Assembly (NCBI RefSeq): GCF_040183065.1 | Contig: NC_091117.1 | Coordinates: forward strand, 98,048,001 to 98,112,000 | Direction: 5' to 3' | Length of the DNA stretch: 64,000 nucleotides | Origin: Periplaneta americana | Taxonomy: Eukaryota; Arthropoda; Insecta; Blattodea; Blattidae | Notes under the pieces: generated by a model | Told to the model about the DNA's origin: nothing | What the model saw: only the letters and a program-made list of their open reading frames with translations | Database searches by the model: none | Shown here: positions 1 through 11,412 of the stretch, piece after piece | Layout of the letters: each line of letters starts with the position of its first letter | Numbering within the stretch: position 1 is the first letter of the stretch | Translations under genes and position numbers: made by a program

Positions 1-154
1 CGTCAGAATTTAGATGTCAACGTCTCAGATTCAATTCCTTGTCGCTCCTTTTCATTTTATTCTGGTTCAAGATAGTATAATGTAATAATATAGAAAGAAA
101 AACTAACACCAGTATTATGCAACTGTATTGTTCCAAACCTAATATTAAATTTAT

Positions 155-628
155 GTTATTTATATCGCTAAAGAACGATAATTGAATATAAATTATAACT
201 TGAATATTATTTATGCAGTATCACTGAAGAACGATAACAGAATGTAAATGATAAATATCGGTTTGTTTAATTAATATAAGATTTTATATTATAATATATA
301 TTTAATTATTTAAATAAAATTACCTATTTCACAAATGAAAATGGTTATTTGTATTACAATAATTAATTACATAAAATACAGATTATTTATATCGTGATAG
401 AACAATAACAGAATATAAATAACTTGAATATTATTTATATCGCTAAAGAAAGATAACAGAATATAAAAAAAACGTGAATATTATTCATATCGTTAAAGAA
501 CGATAACAGAATACAAATGATAGCTTGAATATTATTTATGTCTCTAAAGAACGATAACAGAATACAAACAGTTATAACTTGAATATTATTTATATCGCTA
601 AAGGAACGATAACAAAATATAAATGATA
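155..628. repeat. AT-rich minisatellite, left part
   Basis: Degenerate tandem units of about 50-57 bp. The core reads TTGAATATTATTTATATCGC, then a TAAAGAACGATAACAG-type block, then an ATAAATGATAA-type block. The AACGATAA-type block recurs near 173, 229, 399 (degenerate), 448, 497, 547 and 603. The array resumes at 3538 after the hAT insertion, so it is one array split by a transposon. No coding signal is visible. Confidence 0.75.
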
Positions 629-1130
629 ATTTGAATCAGGGGCGTATTTTGCGGATTACCGGGGCTACCGGCAGTAGCCCAAGGAAATTACAAAAGAAAA
701 AGTTTATAATATAACATAATGTAATAATTTTATATTACCATATTAGTTTTACCACAGTAATTAAAATTAAAGTAATTGTTAGATTTATATGCGCTCTCTG
801 CTCTCGAAAAGAAACAAGTTGTCAAGGCGGCATCACTGGAGAAACCGCTGCTACGAGGGGTAGCCTGTGACCGTTCCGCTCACGCTGTCCTGTCGCACAA
901 CTGCCCATCCCCCGCTCCTTTCTGTTTCCATCGTGTGGTGTAGGCCGGGTGAGTTGCCGCTCTCGTGATCGGTTTTTTCGCAGGCGCGAAGCAACAATAC
1001 GCTTAGTACGCTAGCTCATGAATGTGATTGTGTTCTTGCAGTGCAGTATTTTAAATTTTTAATTTGTTCGAGTGTCTAAGAGTTATATTAATTTTGAATT
1101 AAGTTTTTAATTTCCCAATTAAGTGATATT

Positions 1131-3445
1131 GTGAAAAATATGGCAGAACAAGTTTCTGGAGAGATTTGTGTTGAAAATGACTGTGTAATAGAAGGTTTAT
1201 TAAAAGTGCCTTTTAACCGTCATACATACAACGAGAAAGTTGAAATTGTGAAAATGGAAAGACCAACTCCTGAGTTAAATTTGTCCATGGACGTAAAAGA
1301 AAAACAGCGTGAGTACACACGCCATTTCACTTCAACATCATATGGTAAGTGGAATTGGTTGTGTGGTAGTTCTAAACTGTCTAAACTATTTTGCTGGCCA
1401 TGTTTGTTATTTAGCGTGAGTACACACGCCATTTCACTTCAACATCATATGGTAAGTGGAATTGGTTGTGTGGTAGTTCTAAACTGTCTAAACTATTTTG
1501 CTGGCCATGTTTGTTATTTAGCCGCGAAACTAATGTGTGGTCAAAAGAGGGGTTTTCTAATATGAACTCCCTTCAAACGGCAGTCCTAAAACACGACAAA
1601 TCAAAAGCTCATATTTATAGTAACACGAACTTTGCAAACTTTGGGAAGACAAGAATTGATTTACAGCTGATAAGCAAAAAGCTCTACACATCAACCAACA
1701 CAATGCTCTTATGAAAAAAATCGGGAGATTTTACTGCGTCTTATTAACGCAGTCTGCTTTCTAGGAAAACAAGAATTGGCTTTTCGAGGTCATAATGAGA
1801 GTGTGGAATCAGACAATAGAGGAAATTATATTGAATATTTAAGTTCCTTAAGTGAATTTGACCATTTACTGGCCAATCATCTTGAGAGTTCAACAGTATT
1901 CCGTGGTACTTCTCCCGCAATTCAGAATGACTTAATATTTGCTATAAGTGGGGTTATGATAAAGAACATAAAATCTGAAATAGAAGAAGCACCTTTTGTG
2001 GCCATTGTTGTTGATGAAACAAGTGACTGCTCTAATCAGAGTCAACTGTCCACTGTTTTAAGATACATCGACAGTACTGCCAATGTTCAAGAACGGTTTA
2101 TAGGATTCACAAATGTCAGTTCGGGCAAAACTGCTGCTGCTTTGTTTCAGCATGTGGAAGGTGTTATAGCAGAATACAATGTCGGCAATAAGTTAATTGC
2201 ACAGACATACGATGGTGCTTCAGTTATGGCGGGAAATATTAATGGCTTAAAAACAAAATTTCAAGGAAAGTATCCTCAAGCACTATTTGTCCATTGTTAC
2301 AGCCATGTTCTCAATTTAGTTTTGCAACAAACTATTTCAACCATTCCAGAATGCCGCATTTTTTTCAAAACACTGTCTGGTTTAGCTGCATTTTTCTCAT
2401 CATCTCCTAAAAGATCAGAAAAACTCAAGGAATTTATGAAAAAGAAACTCCCAAAAGTAGCACCAACTAGATGGAATTTTACATCTCGGCTTGTAAATAC
2501 AGTAAAGGAATACAGAGAACAACTGACTGCTTTCTTTGAAAATATCATTTGTAATGACTGAAGAAAACTGGGATGATGATGATGTAATTGTGCAGGCTCA
2601 AGGATATTTGTATTTTTTTCACACAGTTTCAGAATATATTTCTTCTTGAAGTCTATGCTAGAGTGTTCGCACATACAGATGTGCTCTACAATATTCTTCA
2701 GACAAAAAGTCTAGACATAGCATACTGCTTGCAAGAGGTATCAAAGTTAAAAAATACTATATCCGAGTTCAGACGTAGTGGGTTTCCATCCATATGGAGT
2801 AATATGGAAAATGAAAATTCTTCAGACAATACAATGGAACCACCATTAAAGCGAAGAAAAGGAGATGATGAATTGAAATATAGGCAGCTGTACTACAGCA
2901 TACTAGATCGTATGCACATGGAAATTACTGACAGATTTTCTGATTATGGAAAGCTTCAGTTCACACATCTTCTAGATTCTCAAAAATTTTCTGCTTATAG
3001 AGAAAACTTCCCGAATGAGGCACTAAACAAATTATTTCAGTCCTATAACAGTCACTTTGATCAAGTACGTTTGAAAAATGAATTAAGTGTAATATATTCA
3101 GCAGAAGTCTTTGATTTTTCGAACAAACCTATCCATGAAATATTATCTGCCATATATGAAAACCAGCTGAACCAAGTTATTCCTGAAGTCCTTAAATTGG
3201 CAACATTAATTGTGACAATACCAGCTACGTCAGCATCGGTACAAAGAACATTTTCTGGGTTGAAGAGAATAAAATCCTACTGTAGATCAACTCATACACA
3301 AGAACGTTTATCCGGCTTGGCACTGATGTCCATTGAAAAGTCATTTCTACAGAAACTTCACAAGCGGCCCAACTGTAATTTCAATGACGAAGTCATCAAA
3401 GTATTTTCGTCCCAATCAAGACGTCTGGAATTCACATATAAATAG
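1131..3445 (+). pseudogene. hAT transposase, ZMYM1-like/DUF4371 type, broken
   Basis: Fragments in two frames add up to one transposase. The N-terminal part (1131-1714) contains a TTF-type zinc finger (CGSSKLSKLFCWPCLLF) but is broken by a 107-bp tandem duplication. The middle part (open 1776-2561) matches the DUF4371/RNase H-like core: the first catalytic Asp is in VVDETSD (residue 80 of that frame), the second in TYDGASVM (residue 146), and the HCYSHVLNL motif follows. The last part (open to 3445) carries the hAT C-terminal dimerisation region, SASVQRTFSGLKRIKSY. Frameshifts lie between 1690 and 1776 and between 2560 and 2650. The usual third catalytic Glu of the S-x-E-R-x-F-S motif is Gln here (3242-3244, CAA). 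It is not functional. The domain naming is from recognised motifs, not a search. Confidence 0.88.
1306..1522 (+). repeat. 107-bp tandem duplication inside the hAT zinc finger
   Basis: Bases 1306-1415 reappear at 1413-1522, an offset of 107. The unit encodes the Cys-containing part of the TTF zinc finger. Because 107 is not a multiple of 3, the second copy runs in another frame, which ends the N-terminal reading frame early at 1565. The first unit begins GTGAGT (1309) and ends TTTAG (1414), so it looks like a small intron. Removing those 106 nt would not restore the frame. Confidence 0.9.
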
Positions 3446-3537
3446 GTAAGGAATTTTATTATAGGGATTTTAAAATATATTTTGTGTAATAATAGGGTCA
3501 GTGGTAGCCCAGACCCTGAAACCAGTATACGCCACTG

Positions 3538-3593
3538 ATTTGAATATTATTTATATCGCTGAAGAACGATTAAAAAATAAAATGAAAACTTGA
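3538..3593. repeat. Minisatellite, right part after hAT insertion
   Basis: Begins with the second copy of the target duplication (ATTTGAAT) and continues ATTATTTATATCGC then GAAGAACGATTA, the same unit as at 155-628. This confirms that the array was continuous before the hAT arrived. Confidence 0.75.
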
Positions 3594-3660
3594 AGAAAGT
3601 CCGAAGCCACAACCTTCGAATCATTAAGCAAACACTCTACCACTAGTCTACGAAACGCAG
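3594..3660 (-). repeat. tRNA-derived SINE head, fragment
   Basis: On the minus strand it reads GTGGTAGAGTGTTTGC (box A-like), then GGTTGTGGCTTCGGACT, where a degenerate box B would sit. The spacing fits a tRNA-like promoter. Only the head is visible. The assignment is tentative. Confidence 0.4.
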
Positions 3661-3773
3661 ATATGGAATCCTTCCATAGTTCCGGAACTGCTTCTACAAG
3701 CACATGCATCGTGTAACATTGCCGTGACCCGAAGTGGACTTAGAAAATATTCGCTGTTCACGAGTGTGGCCAC

Positions 3774-3805
<32 letters not shown>

Positions 3806-4878
3806 GTACATTGAATATAAAATTATTTGTTACTTTCTTAGGTTTTAGATTGCAAGGATATCTTAATGATAATTTCATTATTAACAAGAAAAGTGTTGAA
3901 GTCATGCGTTTACATCTGGAACATATTTTATAGAACATTACTAAATCCAAATTATATGAATTTTAGAGAAGTATATTACAGCATTGTGAATAATCTTAAA
4001 GATATGGAAATACATTCAAAATGAAAAAATTCTCTCACAGAAGTAAACTCCTACTTTAAGACTTCATTTAGTTTTAATTTTTTTAAATCTCAGAATATTT
4101 TATTTGAATTATTTATTATTTACTTATTTTATGAGAAGTGTAATAATGATTTTAAACAAAGAATTGGTCACACTTGTTGAAAAGACAAACTAATGGATTA
4201 AGAGCTTCTTCATCCCTCCCCTCCCTACTTATAGTTTGTATAATGAAAAAATGATGCTTCCAAAGGTTAATTTCGAGATTTCTCACAAATAAGTTCTCAG
4301 CATTCCTCACAAAAATATTTTTGCATGTCATCTGTTAGTTGTCTGTCTGTGTATAACAATTTCTTTTGAACTCTTTTGTGAATTTCTTCTTTTTTTTTTT
4401 TTTTCGATTTCTTTGTGTCATTTATTCTGGAAATTGTACACATTAAATGTAATTAGTTTTATTAAAAACGTATTAAGTCTTCATTTTAAAGAAATGGCAC
4501 AAAATAATTTATACAAAGTCGACTCCTGACAGTTTTATTTTTTCCTTTGTGTGCTCCACAAAATAAAATGACAGAGAAAACAGTACAAACTGTCGATTTT
4601 CCAAAAACGATTGTGTTTATGTAATGCCTCCAATGAGAAACTTGTTTAAACAAAAATTTTAAGATTTGAAATGACCAACGTAATTTAATAAAAAGACAAT
4701 GCAACCATTGCTGTGTAGAAGATAGACTGAGAAGCAGCATAGTGTTTGAAGCCGTTTAGGAGATATTACATACATGCTCACAAAATTTATTAAGTTGGTA
4801 TACAGTATTCTCATTTCTTTAATGTGCTGTTGTCTGCCAATACTCACATTTCATGAAAAATAGCAATGTTATTTGATA
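3661..4878. other. AT-rich DNA with no recognisable gene
   Basis: Contains a 26-base T run at 3774-3799 and a shorter one near 4390. The open frames here are low-complexity or have no similarity I recognise. Nothing else is seen. Confidence 0.6.
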
Positions 4879-4920
<42 letters not shown>

Positions 4921-4968
4921 TACTACTACTACTACTACTATTACTACTACTACTACTACTACTACTAC
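4879..4968. repeat. Compound microsatellite (ATT)n then (ACT)n
   Basis: About 40 bases of ATT repeats pass directly into about 50 bases of ACT repeats with one interruption. The LINE remnant follows immediately. Confidence 0.95.
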
Positions 4969-4974
4969 ACAAAA

Positions 4975-5857
4975 GGTCTGTGGGAAGGATGTAGTGTGTC
5001 TCCCATGTTATTCAAAACATATATTTGCAAAAGTCTCTAGAAATCTGGAAGAGAAAATGTTCTGGAATGGATTGTCCTATTGATGAAGAAAACATATACA
5101 CACTCCTGTTTGCGAATGACCAAGTAATAATAGCACAAGAATATGATGATGCAGAATGTGTTTAAAAAATTGATTGAAGAGTATGACAAATGGGGATTAA
5201 AAATAAATTTTGAAAATATATTTTATATGGGATGCAGTGAAAATACAAGAGATTTGATTTTCAAGATGGCATAGGCATCATTAAAAGGTGCATTGAATTT
5301 GAATATTTAAGAGTCAAAATTAATAAAAATGTTACACAGGATTATGATATTAAACATAGGATAAATAAAGGAAGATCAGCAACAGCAATGTTAAACGGAA
5401 TATTATGGAACAAGCCTATTTTTAAGGAAACAAAAATATTTATTTATTTGTCTATAGTCCAAAGTTTGACAATATATGGAGCGGAAACATGGAAGCTAAA
5501 TAAAAATTTCCAGTCAAATTATTAGCCTTAGAAATGGATCTTTTACGTCGATTGGCCAGGCATTCGTAAAATATAGACTGTTAGAATGGTATGGACATGT
5601 AAAGCGAATGGATGATGAAAGGCTACCAAGAAGAGTTTTAGATTGGATTCCAGAGGAAAGGAGAGGCAGAGATAGACCGCAAAACACCTGGTTGCAAGAC
5701 ATAAATAAAGCGTTGGCAGAAAAAGGACTACAAGAACGAAATTGGGAATATAGAGAGAATTGGAGAAAAAATAAGAATGTAAAACATTGGTCACAGGAAG
5801 ATGTGATATTACATTGTAAACCTGTTTATAATAATAACTATTATTACTATTAAAATG
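4975..5857 (+). pseudogene. LINE reverse transcriptase, C-terminal remnant
   Basis: Conceptual translation in shifting frames gives the end of a non-LTR reverse transcriptase. First comes an S-P-M-L-F-K-T-Y segment, then the motif C region (FANDQVIIAQ, where FADD would be expected), then IKHRINKGRSATAMLNGIL and a TIYGAETWKLNK segment. The C-terminal tail (open 5608-5853) contains GHVKRMDDERLPRRVLDW and GRDRPQNTWLQDI, a tail typical of RTE-like and related insect LINEs. It ends in a short ATT-rich tract, as such elements do. Several frameshifts and the Asp-to-Asn change show it is dead. A second copy of the same family lies at 54560-55250. Confidence 0.75.
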
Positions 5858-7179
5858 TCAATAAATAATTATTAATATACAGTATTCATAACAGATAATT
5901 TAAAGAATGATTATACGAAAAGTGTTAATTTATACATTGCTGTTAGCCCTTGCATTACAGAAATCTTGTCTGATACAGTTCAACAAAGAACACATGATTT
6001 TAAATGCAAAATAACCTTCACTTAAAACTGCCTCCTTATTTACCTTCGAAATTGGTGTATTCACTTGCATGATTACACAAAACACTTTCTGCTTAAAATG
6101 CATAATGAGGAATTATGTGTCGTTTTAGAGGTCACTGCTTATTTCAGTTTAGTTTGAGAAATAACTATAATTTTTACAGATCTATAATTAATTACAGAGT
6201 TATTTTCTGTACTTGTGGAATAGTGCAGGTGCTATATGTCAGTATTTCTCAACATTTTCTGTAGATGTGCCCCCCCCCCCCCCCCATAGGTTTTCAATAT
6301 TTTAAGTAACATTCCCTCTAGTATATATAATTATAACAAACTAAATTTAATATGAACAACTATTATGGAACTTACTATTTCATAATCACCAACATCGTAT
6401 TATTTTTTTTAGTAATACAAAACTCATTGAATACCAACACATTAATTAACGTGAAGTTCACAAATTTATTTTATTTATTAACCTCTCAATCTGATATTTA
6501 AAAGTCCCAGTGGTAAGCCCTGAAGCGGTATTTAAATGCCCTAGTAGGGTGACATTCACATGACGTCACTCTTTTATTTCTGTTTTTGAAAAGGTGAAAA
6601 ATAATAGAACCATATTGCAGTAAAAAATAGACTCTGCAATATGCTCGAAAAAACTGCATGAAAATGTCTCCAATAGATGATGAACTATGGCTGGTTTTAT
6701 GCAGTTGTGGAAAAGCACTGTGGAACTACCCTAGAGAGCTTCATAGATGCGTACAGCAAACCAGATTGTGTTATTAAAAATACAGGAAAAGTGTTTCATT
6801 AATAAATTATTGTTATTTAAAATCTACATAAAATTAAATTTAGAACCTTGCTAGAACACTGACTGTACAGAGTCAGACCTTAAGAAAACGTAAAGTTATG
6901 TAAAAAAAAAAAAGTTTACTTAATAGAGAAAATATTCTTGAAGTGATGTGATCCACTCTTAACTGTACTTACAGAAATAACTAAATCATTTTCTGTGTTT
7001 AAACTGTTTCATGTCTTACTTTTCATTTCAATTAGATATGAAAAACTGGACTATCAAAAATATTTTAACATATAGAGTAAAGATGCATTAGCAACACAGT
7101 CTTAATCCTTAATGAGTATATTATATTAGCAATATGACCACGTTTGTGACTTGGTGCTAGCATATTGGTCTTCCACTAA
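5858..7179. other. No recognisable gene
   Basis: AT-rich sequence with a C run at 6271-6285 and an A run near 6902. No coding frame, TIR pair or tRNA-like box was seen. Confidence 0.55.
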
Positions 7180-8240
7180 AGTGTCGTCTCCACTGATACA
7201 CATTTAACAAGTTAAATGTTAAACTGTTAACATCCCACTATGTTGATTGAACATGTTAATATTAATTTAATTTAACACTTTGTCCACACTGTTAAACATG
7301 TTAAACTTGACTTTCTTTGCATAGTCCACCATAAACAGTCTATGAGATTTTAACATAGGTAGTGTCTTATTTTCAAACTTGGGCAATGGACTCAGATGAT
7401 GATTTGACTTTTGTAATTGCCTCTGTTGCTTATTACAAGACCTTGAAGAAAATAAAAATGTAGGTGCGGCAATATCTTAGTAAAAGACACAATGCAGAAG
7501 ACATTCTTAACGAGCTTAAAGTTGAAGATCGGTTTGAATTCAAATACTTTCCGAGAATGTCAGAACATGATTTTAATATAGTGCTGCAAAAAATACTTCC
7601 TGTTATATCAAAGAAAGACACAATTAAGAGCAGCCATTTCATCTACAATTAAGAGCAGCCATTTCATCTCAAAAAAAAATTACAGCGCAATTGGCTGACT
7701 GTCATAGGACCTATGACATGATAAATGTTAAAGGAGCAGGTAAAATCATATTCTTTCCGAAGTTTTACAAACGTTAACATAAGTCACCAAATACGACCAT
7801 TACTGAGGTCAACATAACATTAATGTTTAATGTACGAGGGTGCAAAAACTCTCTATTGTATTCTCGAGAACAGTTAAATAATAATTCCAGTTCTCTAAAA
7901 CTGTCGGCCTTCTTTGTTTTGTCTTTATATTCTTTTGCAGACACATCCCACTAACAAGGTCTTTGCATCAGTGCATTATTCAGTTTTATTCCGACGCATT
8001 TTCTTTCGTCCACTCCATTACTTTGAACAACATACAGCCAACACCAAGGATCAAGGATCGTATAAAAATGATCAAGATATGTGCCACAAAATTAGAAGTT
8101 AGTTGTTGCTATGGAAACTGTACGAACTTTGCCAAACTATACCGACGTTGCATGAGCAAGTGAATTGACTTGACGTGTTTTCCATTGCTGCTGGAAAATG
8201 CCAACATTGTTGTTAAATGTTTATCAGTGGAGATGAGGTT
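7180..8240 (+). mobile_element. PIF/Harbinger-like DNA element, degenerate
   Basis: Terminal inverted repeats of about 29 bp. The left end (7180-7208) contains TCTCCACTGATACACATTT and the right end (8212-8240) its inverse with a few mismatches. TAA precedes the left end and TTA follows the right end, close to the 3-bp TWA target of this superfamily but not identical. The left 130 bp are crowded with GTTAAA/TTTAAC motifs in both orientations. The internal coding remnant has Harbinger-nuclease similarity, which supports the class. Confidence 0.65.
7386..7735 (+). pseudogene. Harbinger-type (HARBI1-like) transposase, N-terminal remnant
   Basis: A frame from ATG 7386 reads MDSDDDLTFVIAS and meets a TAG at 7461. 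It continues in the same frame with DRFEFKYFPRMSEHDFNIVL and LPVISKKDT. This is the arrangement found at the N-terminus of HARBI1/ALP1-like nucleases (F-x-x-F-x-R-M-S, then I-x-K-K-D-T). A 25-bp direct repeat (CAATTAAGAGCAGCCATTTC start, near 7621 and 7646) then shifts the frame, and a following LRAAISSQKK segment can be read. The DDE part is missing. Similarity is judged by eye. Confidence 0.6.
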
Positions 8241-8243
8241 TTA

Positions 8244-8390
8244 GGCAGCCCAGATTCGATCTCCAGTTAAATCGTGATGGAATTTGTGGTGGGCAGAACA
8301 GACATTTCAGAGACTTTTCTTAAGGTATGCCTGTTTCCTCCTTTTATTCTACCAAGACACTCAATTTGTCTACCATCTACAACTACCCTG
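8244..8390 (+). repeat. Possible SINE fragment between two elements
   Basis: Starts with GATTCGATCTCC, resembling a box B and its 3' flank, followed by GTGGTGGGCAGAAC. It fills the gap between the Harbinger-like element and the LINE. This is a weak assignment. Confidence 0.25.
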
Positions 8391-10660
8391 GCACACGATC
8401 TGGACTGCATGCTCAGTGGATGACAAAGTGGACATTCTTAATGGACTTATTGTGTCACTGTACGACAAACACGCTCCATGGAAAACTGAACGTGTTAAAA
8501 GGTGCCCAGCACCATGGATGACAATTAAGATAAAAGACCTGATGACTGACAGGGATGCCGCTTACAGAAAATATAGACGGGTTAAAACTGATGACAACCT
8601 ACGAAATTACAAACGACTGAGAAATATGACGAATCAAGAAATACGAAATACCAAACTGAAATATATGCACGGATTAATTGAGTCAAATGTAAACACTAGG
8701 GACATGTGGAAAAATATGAACTCAATGGGATTTGGAAATACAAAAGGACAGACACAACAAATCAGCATCTTATTAGAACGCCTCAGTGAACACTTCACTA
8801 CTCTGCCAATTAACAATACTGACCATAACACACAGCGACAGACAATGGGAGAACCTCAGGTAGTTGACCCACTCAGAGACAGATTTTACTTTTGATACAT
8901 TACACCTATTGACGTGAAGAAAGCTCTTAAATGCAACAAATCCAAAGCGACAGGTTCTGACGACATTAGTATCGCAATGATAAACAAACTTATTGACGTA
9001 ATCTTACCAACGCTGGCACACATTTTCAACGCTTCGCTGACGACATCCATTTTTCCTAAAGCTTGGAAAAATGCCTTTGTGTGCCCTATACCCAAAGTTA
9101 AAACGCCGACTACCCCAAATGACTATCGACCTATTAGTATTCTACCTACCTTATCGAAGGCATTAGAGAGGATAGTACACAGACAACTCATTGACTACCT
9201 AAACAGATATGAACTCTTGGATATACATCAGTCAGGTTTCAGGACTCGACACAGTACAGCGACTGCACTGTTGGAAGTAACGGAAGACATCCGAAAAGCT
9301 ATGGATGAACGTAAAATTACAATACTGACACTACTAGACTTCAGTAAAGCATTTGACACTGTAAATATCGACTTACTGGCGAGAAAATTACGATCACTCC
9401 AACTATCAGAAAGCATAGTTTCTTGGTTCTCCTCTTATCTCAGCGAACGTCAGCAGTGTGTTTGCATTGGAAGTCGAACTTCCTCATGGCAAATCGTTGA
9501 TTCTGGAATCCCACAAGGATCTGTTCCATCACCACTACTATTCACTATTTACGTAAATGACATCACCCCGACTCTACAGCCTGTAAGCATCACCTTTACA
9601 CAGACGATTTACAAATCTATATCCATACAACCCCTGACTCATTCAATGACGCAATACATAATCTTAATGAGGACCTTGAATCTATATTTGCATGGACCAG
9701 AAAGTTTGGTTTGACTCTCAATGCAAGAAAATCACAAGCAATCCTAGTGGGACATCAACGTCTATTATGCAACATTACTCCTGTTCTTCCAGTCAAGTTA
9801 AACGACACAATAACCCCTTTTGCTTCCTGTGTTAAAAACCTTGGAGTTTACTTTGATATGCATTTAAACTGGAATAACCAAATAACCCATATTACCAAAA
9901 AAGTGCTCTCCATACTACATTCCTTAAACAGCATTCGAAAATTCCTCCTGCTATCATTCAAGAAAATGCTAGTGGAAACACTAGTAATGCCCCACTTCGA
10001 TTATTGTGATTTTCTACTGACTGACCTCAATGTCAACCAGTCGCAAAAATTACGTGTTCATAATTCTTGTGTTCACTTCGTCTGCGATGTCCGTTGCACT
10101 GACCACATTACCCCATCCTTCCAAACTCTAAACTGGCTACGGCTTAACAAACGTAGAAATTTTCATTCTCTTGTTCTCCTTTTCCAATCCTTAACACCTC
10201 TACACCTACTTACCTTGCCTCCCGTTTCAGTTACCTGTCATTATATCATAATCTCTTCACATGCACGCAAAATAGCCGCATAGTAGCCATACCAACACAT
10301 AAGACATCATCGTTTTCATCATCATACACAATCTCGCTACCCAGTGACATCAGAGACTATCGGAATTTAGTAGCATTCAAAAGCAAACTTATTAAGCATT
10401 TTCTTACTGCATAGAGTAGGTTTAATTTTTACTTAATTAATAAAAAAAAATGTTCCTCTCTTCTTAACTTTTACTATAACCTGTCTAGCTTTTATTAATC
10501 AGTTAATCTTTTAGTACTTTGATTATTATTATATTTGTAAATTTAATTATAATTGTAATTGTATTCTTAATATTGCAGTTGTAATCCCATGGTAGAGGGG
10601 AAGAGAAGGCCTGATGGCCTTATCTCTACCAGGTTAAATAAATAAATAATAAATAATAGT
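8390..10660 (+). mobile_element. CR1/Jockey-type LINE, 5'-truncated, with complete 3' end
   Basis: The endonuclease domain is missing, so the copy is 5'-truncated. It covers the endonuclease-RT linker, the reverse transcriptase and the C-terminal region. A 3' UTR follows with a short inverted motif (GGCCTGATGGCC near 10607) and a tail of (AAATA)-like repeats at 10633-10660. Repeat tails in place of poly(A) fit CR1-like LINEs. The clade assignment is by motif style only. Confidence 0.75.
8400..10283 (+). pseudogene. LINE reverse transcriptase, CR1/Jockey type
   Basis: Three open blocks belong to one former ORF. The first (to 8895) is the linker, and a TGA at 8893 interrupts it in frame. The second (8914-9714) holds RT motifs: NDYRPISILPTLSKALERI, LLDFSKAFDTVN (motif A Asp) and IPQGSVPSPLLF (motif B). 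A frameshift near 9590 moves motif C, read as YTDDLQIYI where YADD is usual, into the frame of the third block. The third block (9711-10283) contains KNLGVYFDMHLNWNNQI and LVMPHFDYCD, typical of the CR1/Jockey C-terminal region. One stop and one frameshift make this copy inactive, though it is fairly young looking. Confidence 0.82.
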
Positions 10661-11084
10661 TAAAAATAAGCTGAGGTAAGGTTTTAGAGTAATATGGGTT
10701 TCTGGTGCTGTTACAGGAAAGGCTTGGGCTTATTAGGTTCTTGTCTGAGGATGAAACTTGGCTCTTTGAGGGTTGAGGTGGGGTTGCTCAACTGTCAGCA
10801 ATAGATAGTCGAATATCACTCAGACTACCTGTAGAACGGACATTTATTGCATATATAGTATACAGAGTGCACAATGAGCCTACTCTAAGTGCAAGCACTC
10901 ATTCCGGGTTCAGCATTCAAAATGCAAAACCAGATGTTATCAATATCGTAGGAAAAAAAATGTACTCCTTCAGTCCTCTCCAAGTATTCCCAGGACTACA
11001 CGTACCACTGGTTGAGAAACACTGCTTTATCTATATGTATCATCATCTTCTTTCTTTCATGTTGTAGTCCAGAAAAATTTTAAA
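10661..11084. other. No recognisable gene
   Basis: About 420 bp between a LINE tail and a SINE. No motif or inverted repeat was identified. Confidence 0.5.
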
Positions 11085-11306
11085 TTACGGTTTATTTAAT
11101 GATGCTTGCAACTCCCGAGGTTATATCAGCTTCATCGGTGTGCCGGAATTTTGTCCCATAGGAGTTCTTTTACATGCTAGTAAATCTACTGACATGAGCC
11201 TGTCGCATTTAAGCACACTTAAGTGCCATCGACCTGGGCCGGGATCATACCTACAACCTCGAGCACAAAAGGCCAGTTGTATACTGACTATGCTACCCAG
11301 GCCGAT
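11085..11306 (-). mobile_element. tRNA-derived SINE, copy A
   Basis: On the minus strand it starts with a tRNA-like head (CGGCCTGGGTAGCATAGTC, box B region near 11250), passes through a CGACAGGCTCATGTCAGTAG body and ends in a TTAAATAAA-type tail at about 11085. The body matches copy B (17541-17766, plus strand) and copy C (63857-64000, minus strand). It has a Pol III type promoter and no coding capacity. The head has diverged in box B. Confidence 0.85.
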
Positions 11307-11362
11307 TTATAGTCCTGAAAGAACTGTTATAGTCTGCAAAAAATTATCCATCCGTCTATTTC

Positions 11363-11364
<2 letters not shown>

Positions 11365-11410
<46 letters not shown>
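11365..11410. repeat. Microsatellite (AAT)n
   Basis: About 46 bases of uninterrupted AAT. On the minus strand it is the repeat tail (ATT)n of the adjacent LINE. Confidence 0.95.

Positions 11411-11412
<2 letters not shown>

Larger units (their letters stand above)
637..3537 (+). mobile_element. hAT DNA transposon with perfect 8-bp target duplication
   Basis: The 2901-bp element starts CAGGGGCGTATTTTG and ends with the inverse of CAGTGGCGTATACTG. A further inverted match (GGGCTACC) lies inside both ends. The 8 bases ATTTGAAT flank it exactly at 629-636 and 3538-3545, which is the hAT target-duplication length. Terminus sequence, target duplication and transposase content all agree. The 5' third (about 780-1010) is clearly more GC-rich than its surroundings and may be the promoter or 5' leader of the transposase. 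The element landed inside an AT-rich minisatellite. Confidence 0.92.

Noticed and set aside
155..628. CRISPR-like repeat array
   Set aside because: The units are degenerate, AT-rich and lack unique spacers. The context is eukaryotic.
1309..1414. Real intron in the hAT transposase
   Set aside because: The borders fit GT-AG, but removal leaves the frame shifted by one base, and exact repeat identity explains the sequence as a duplication.
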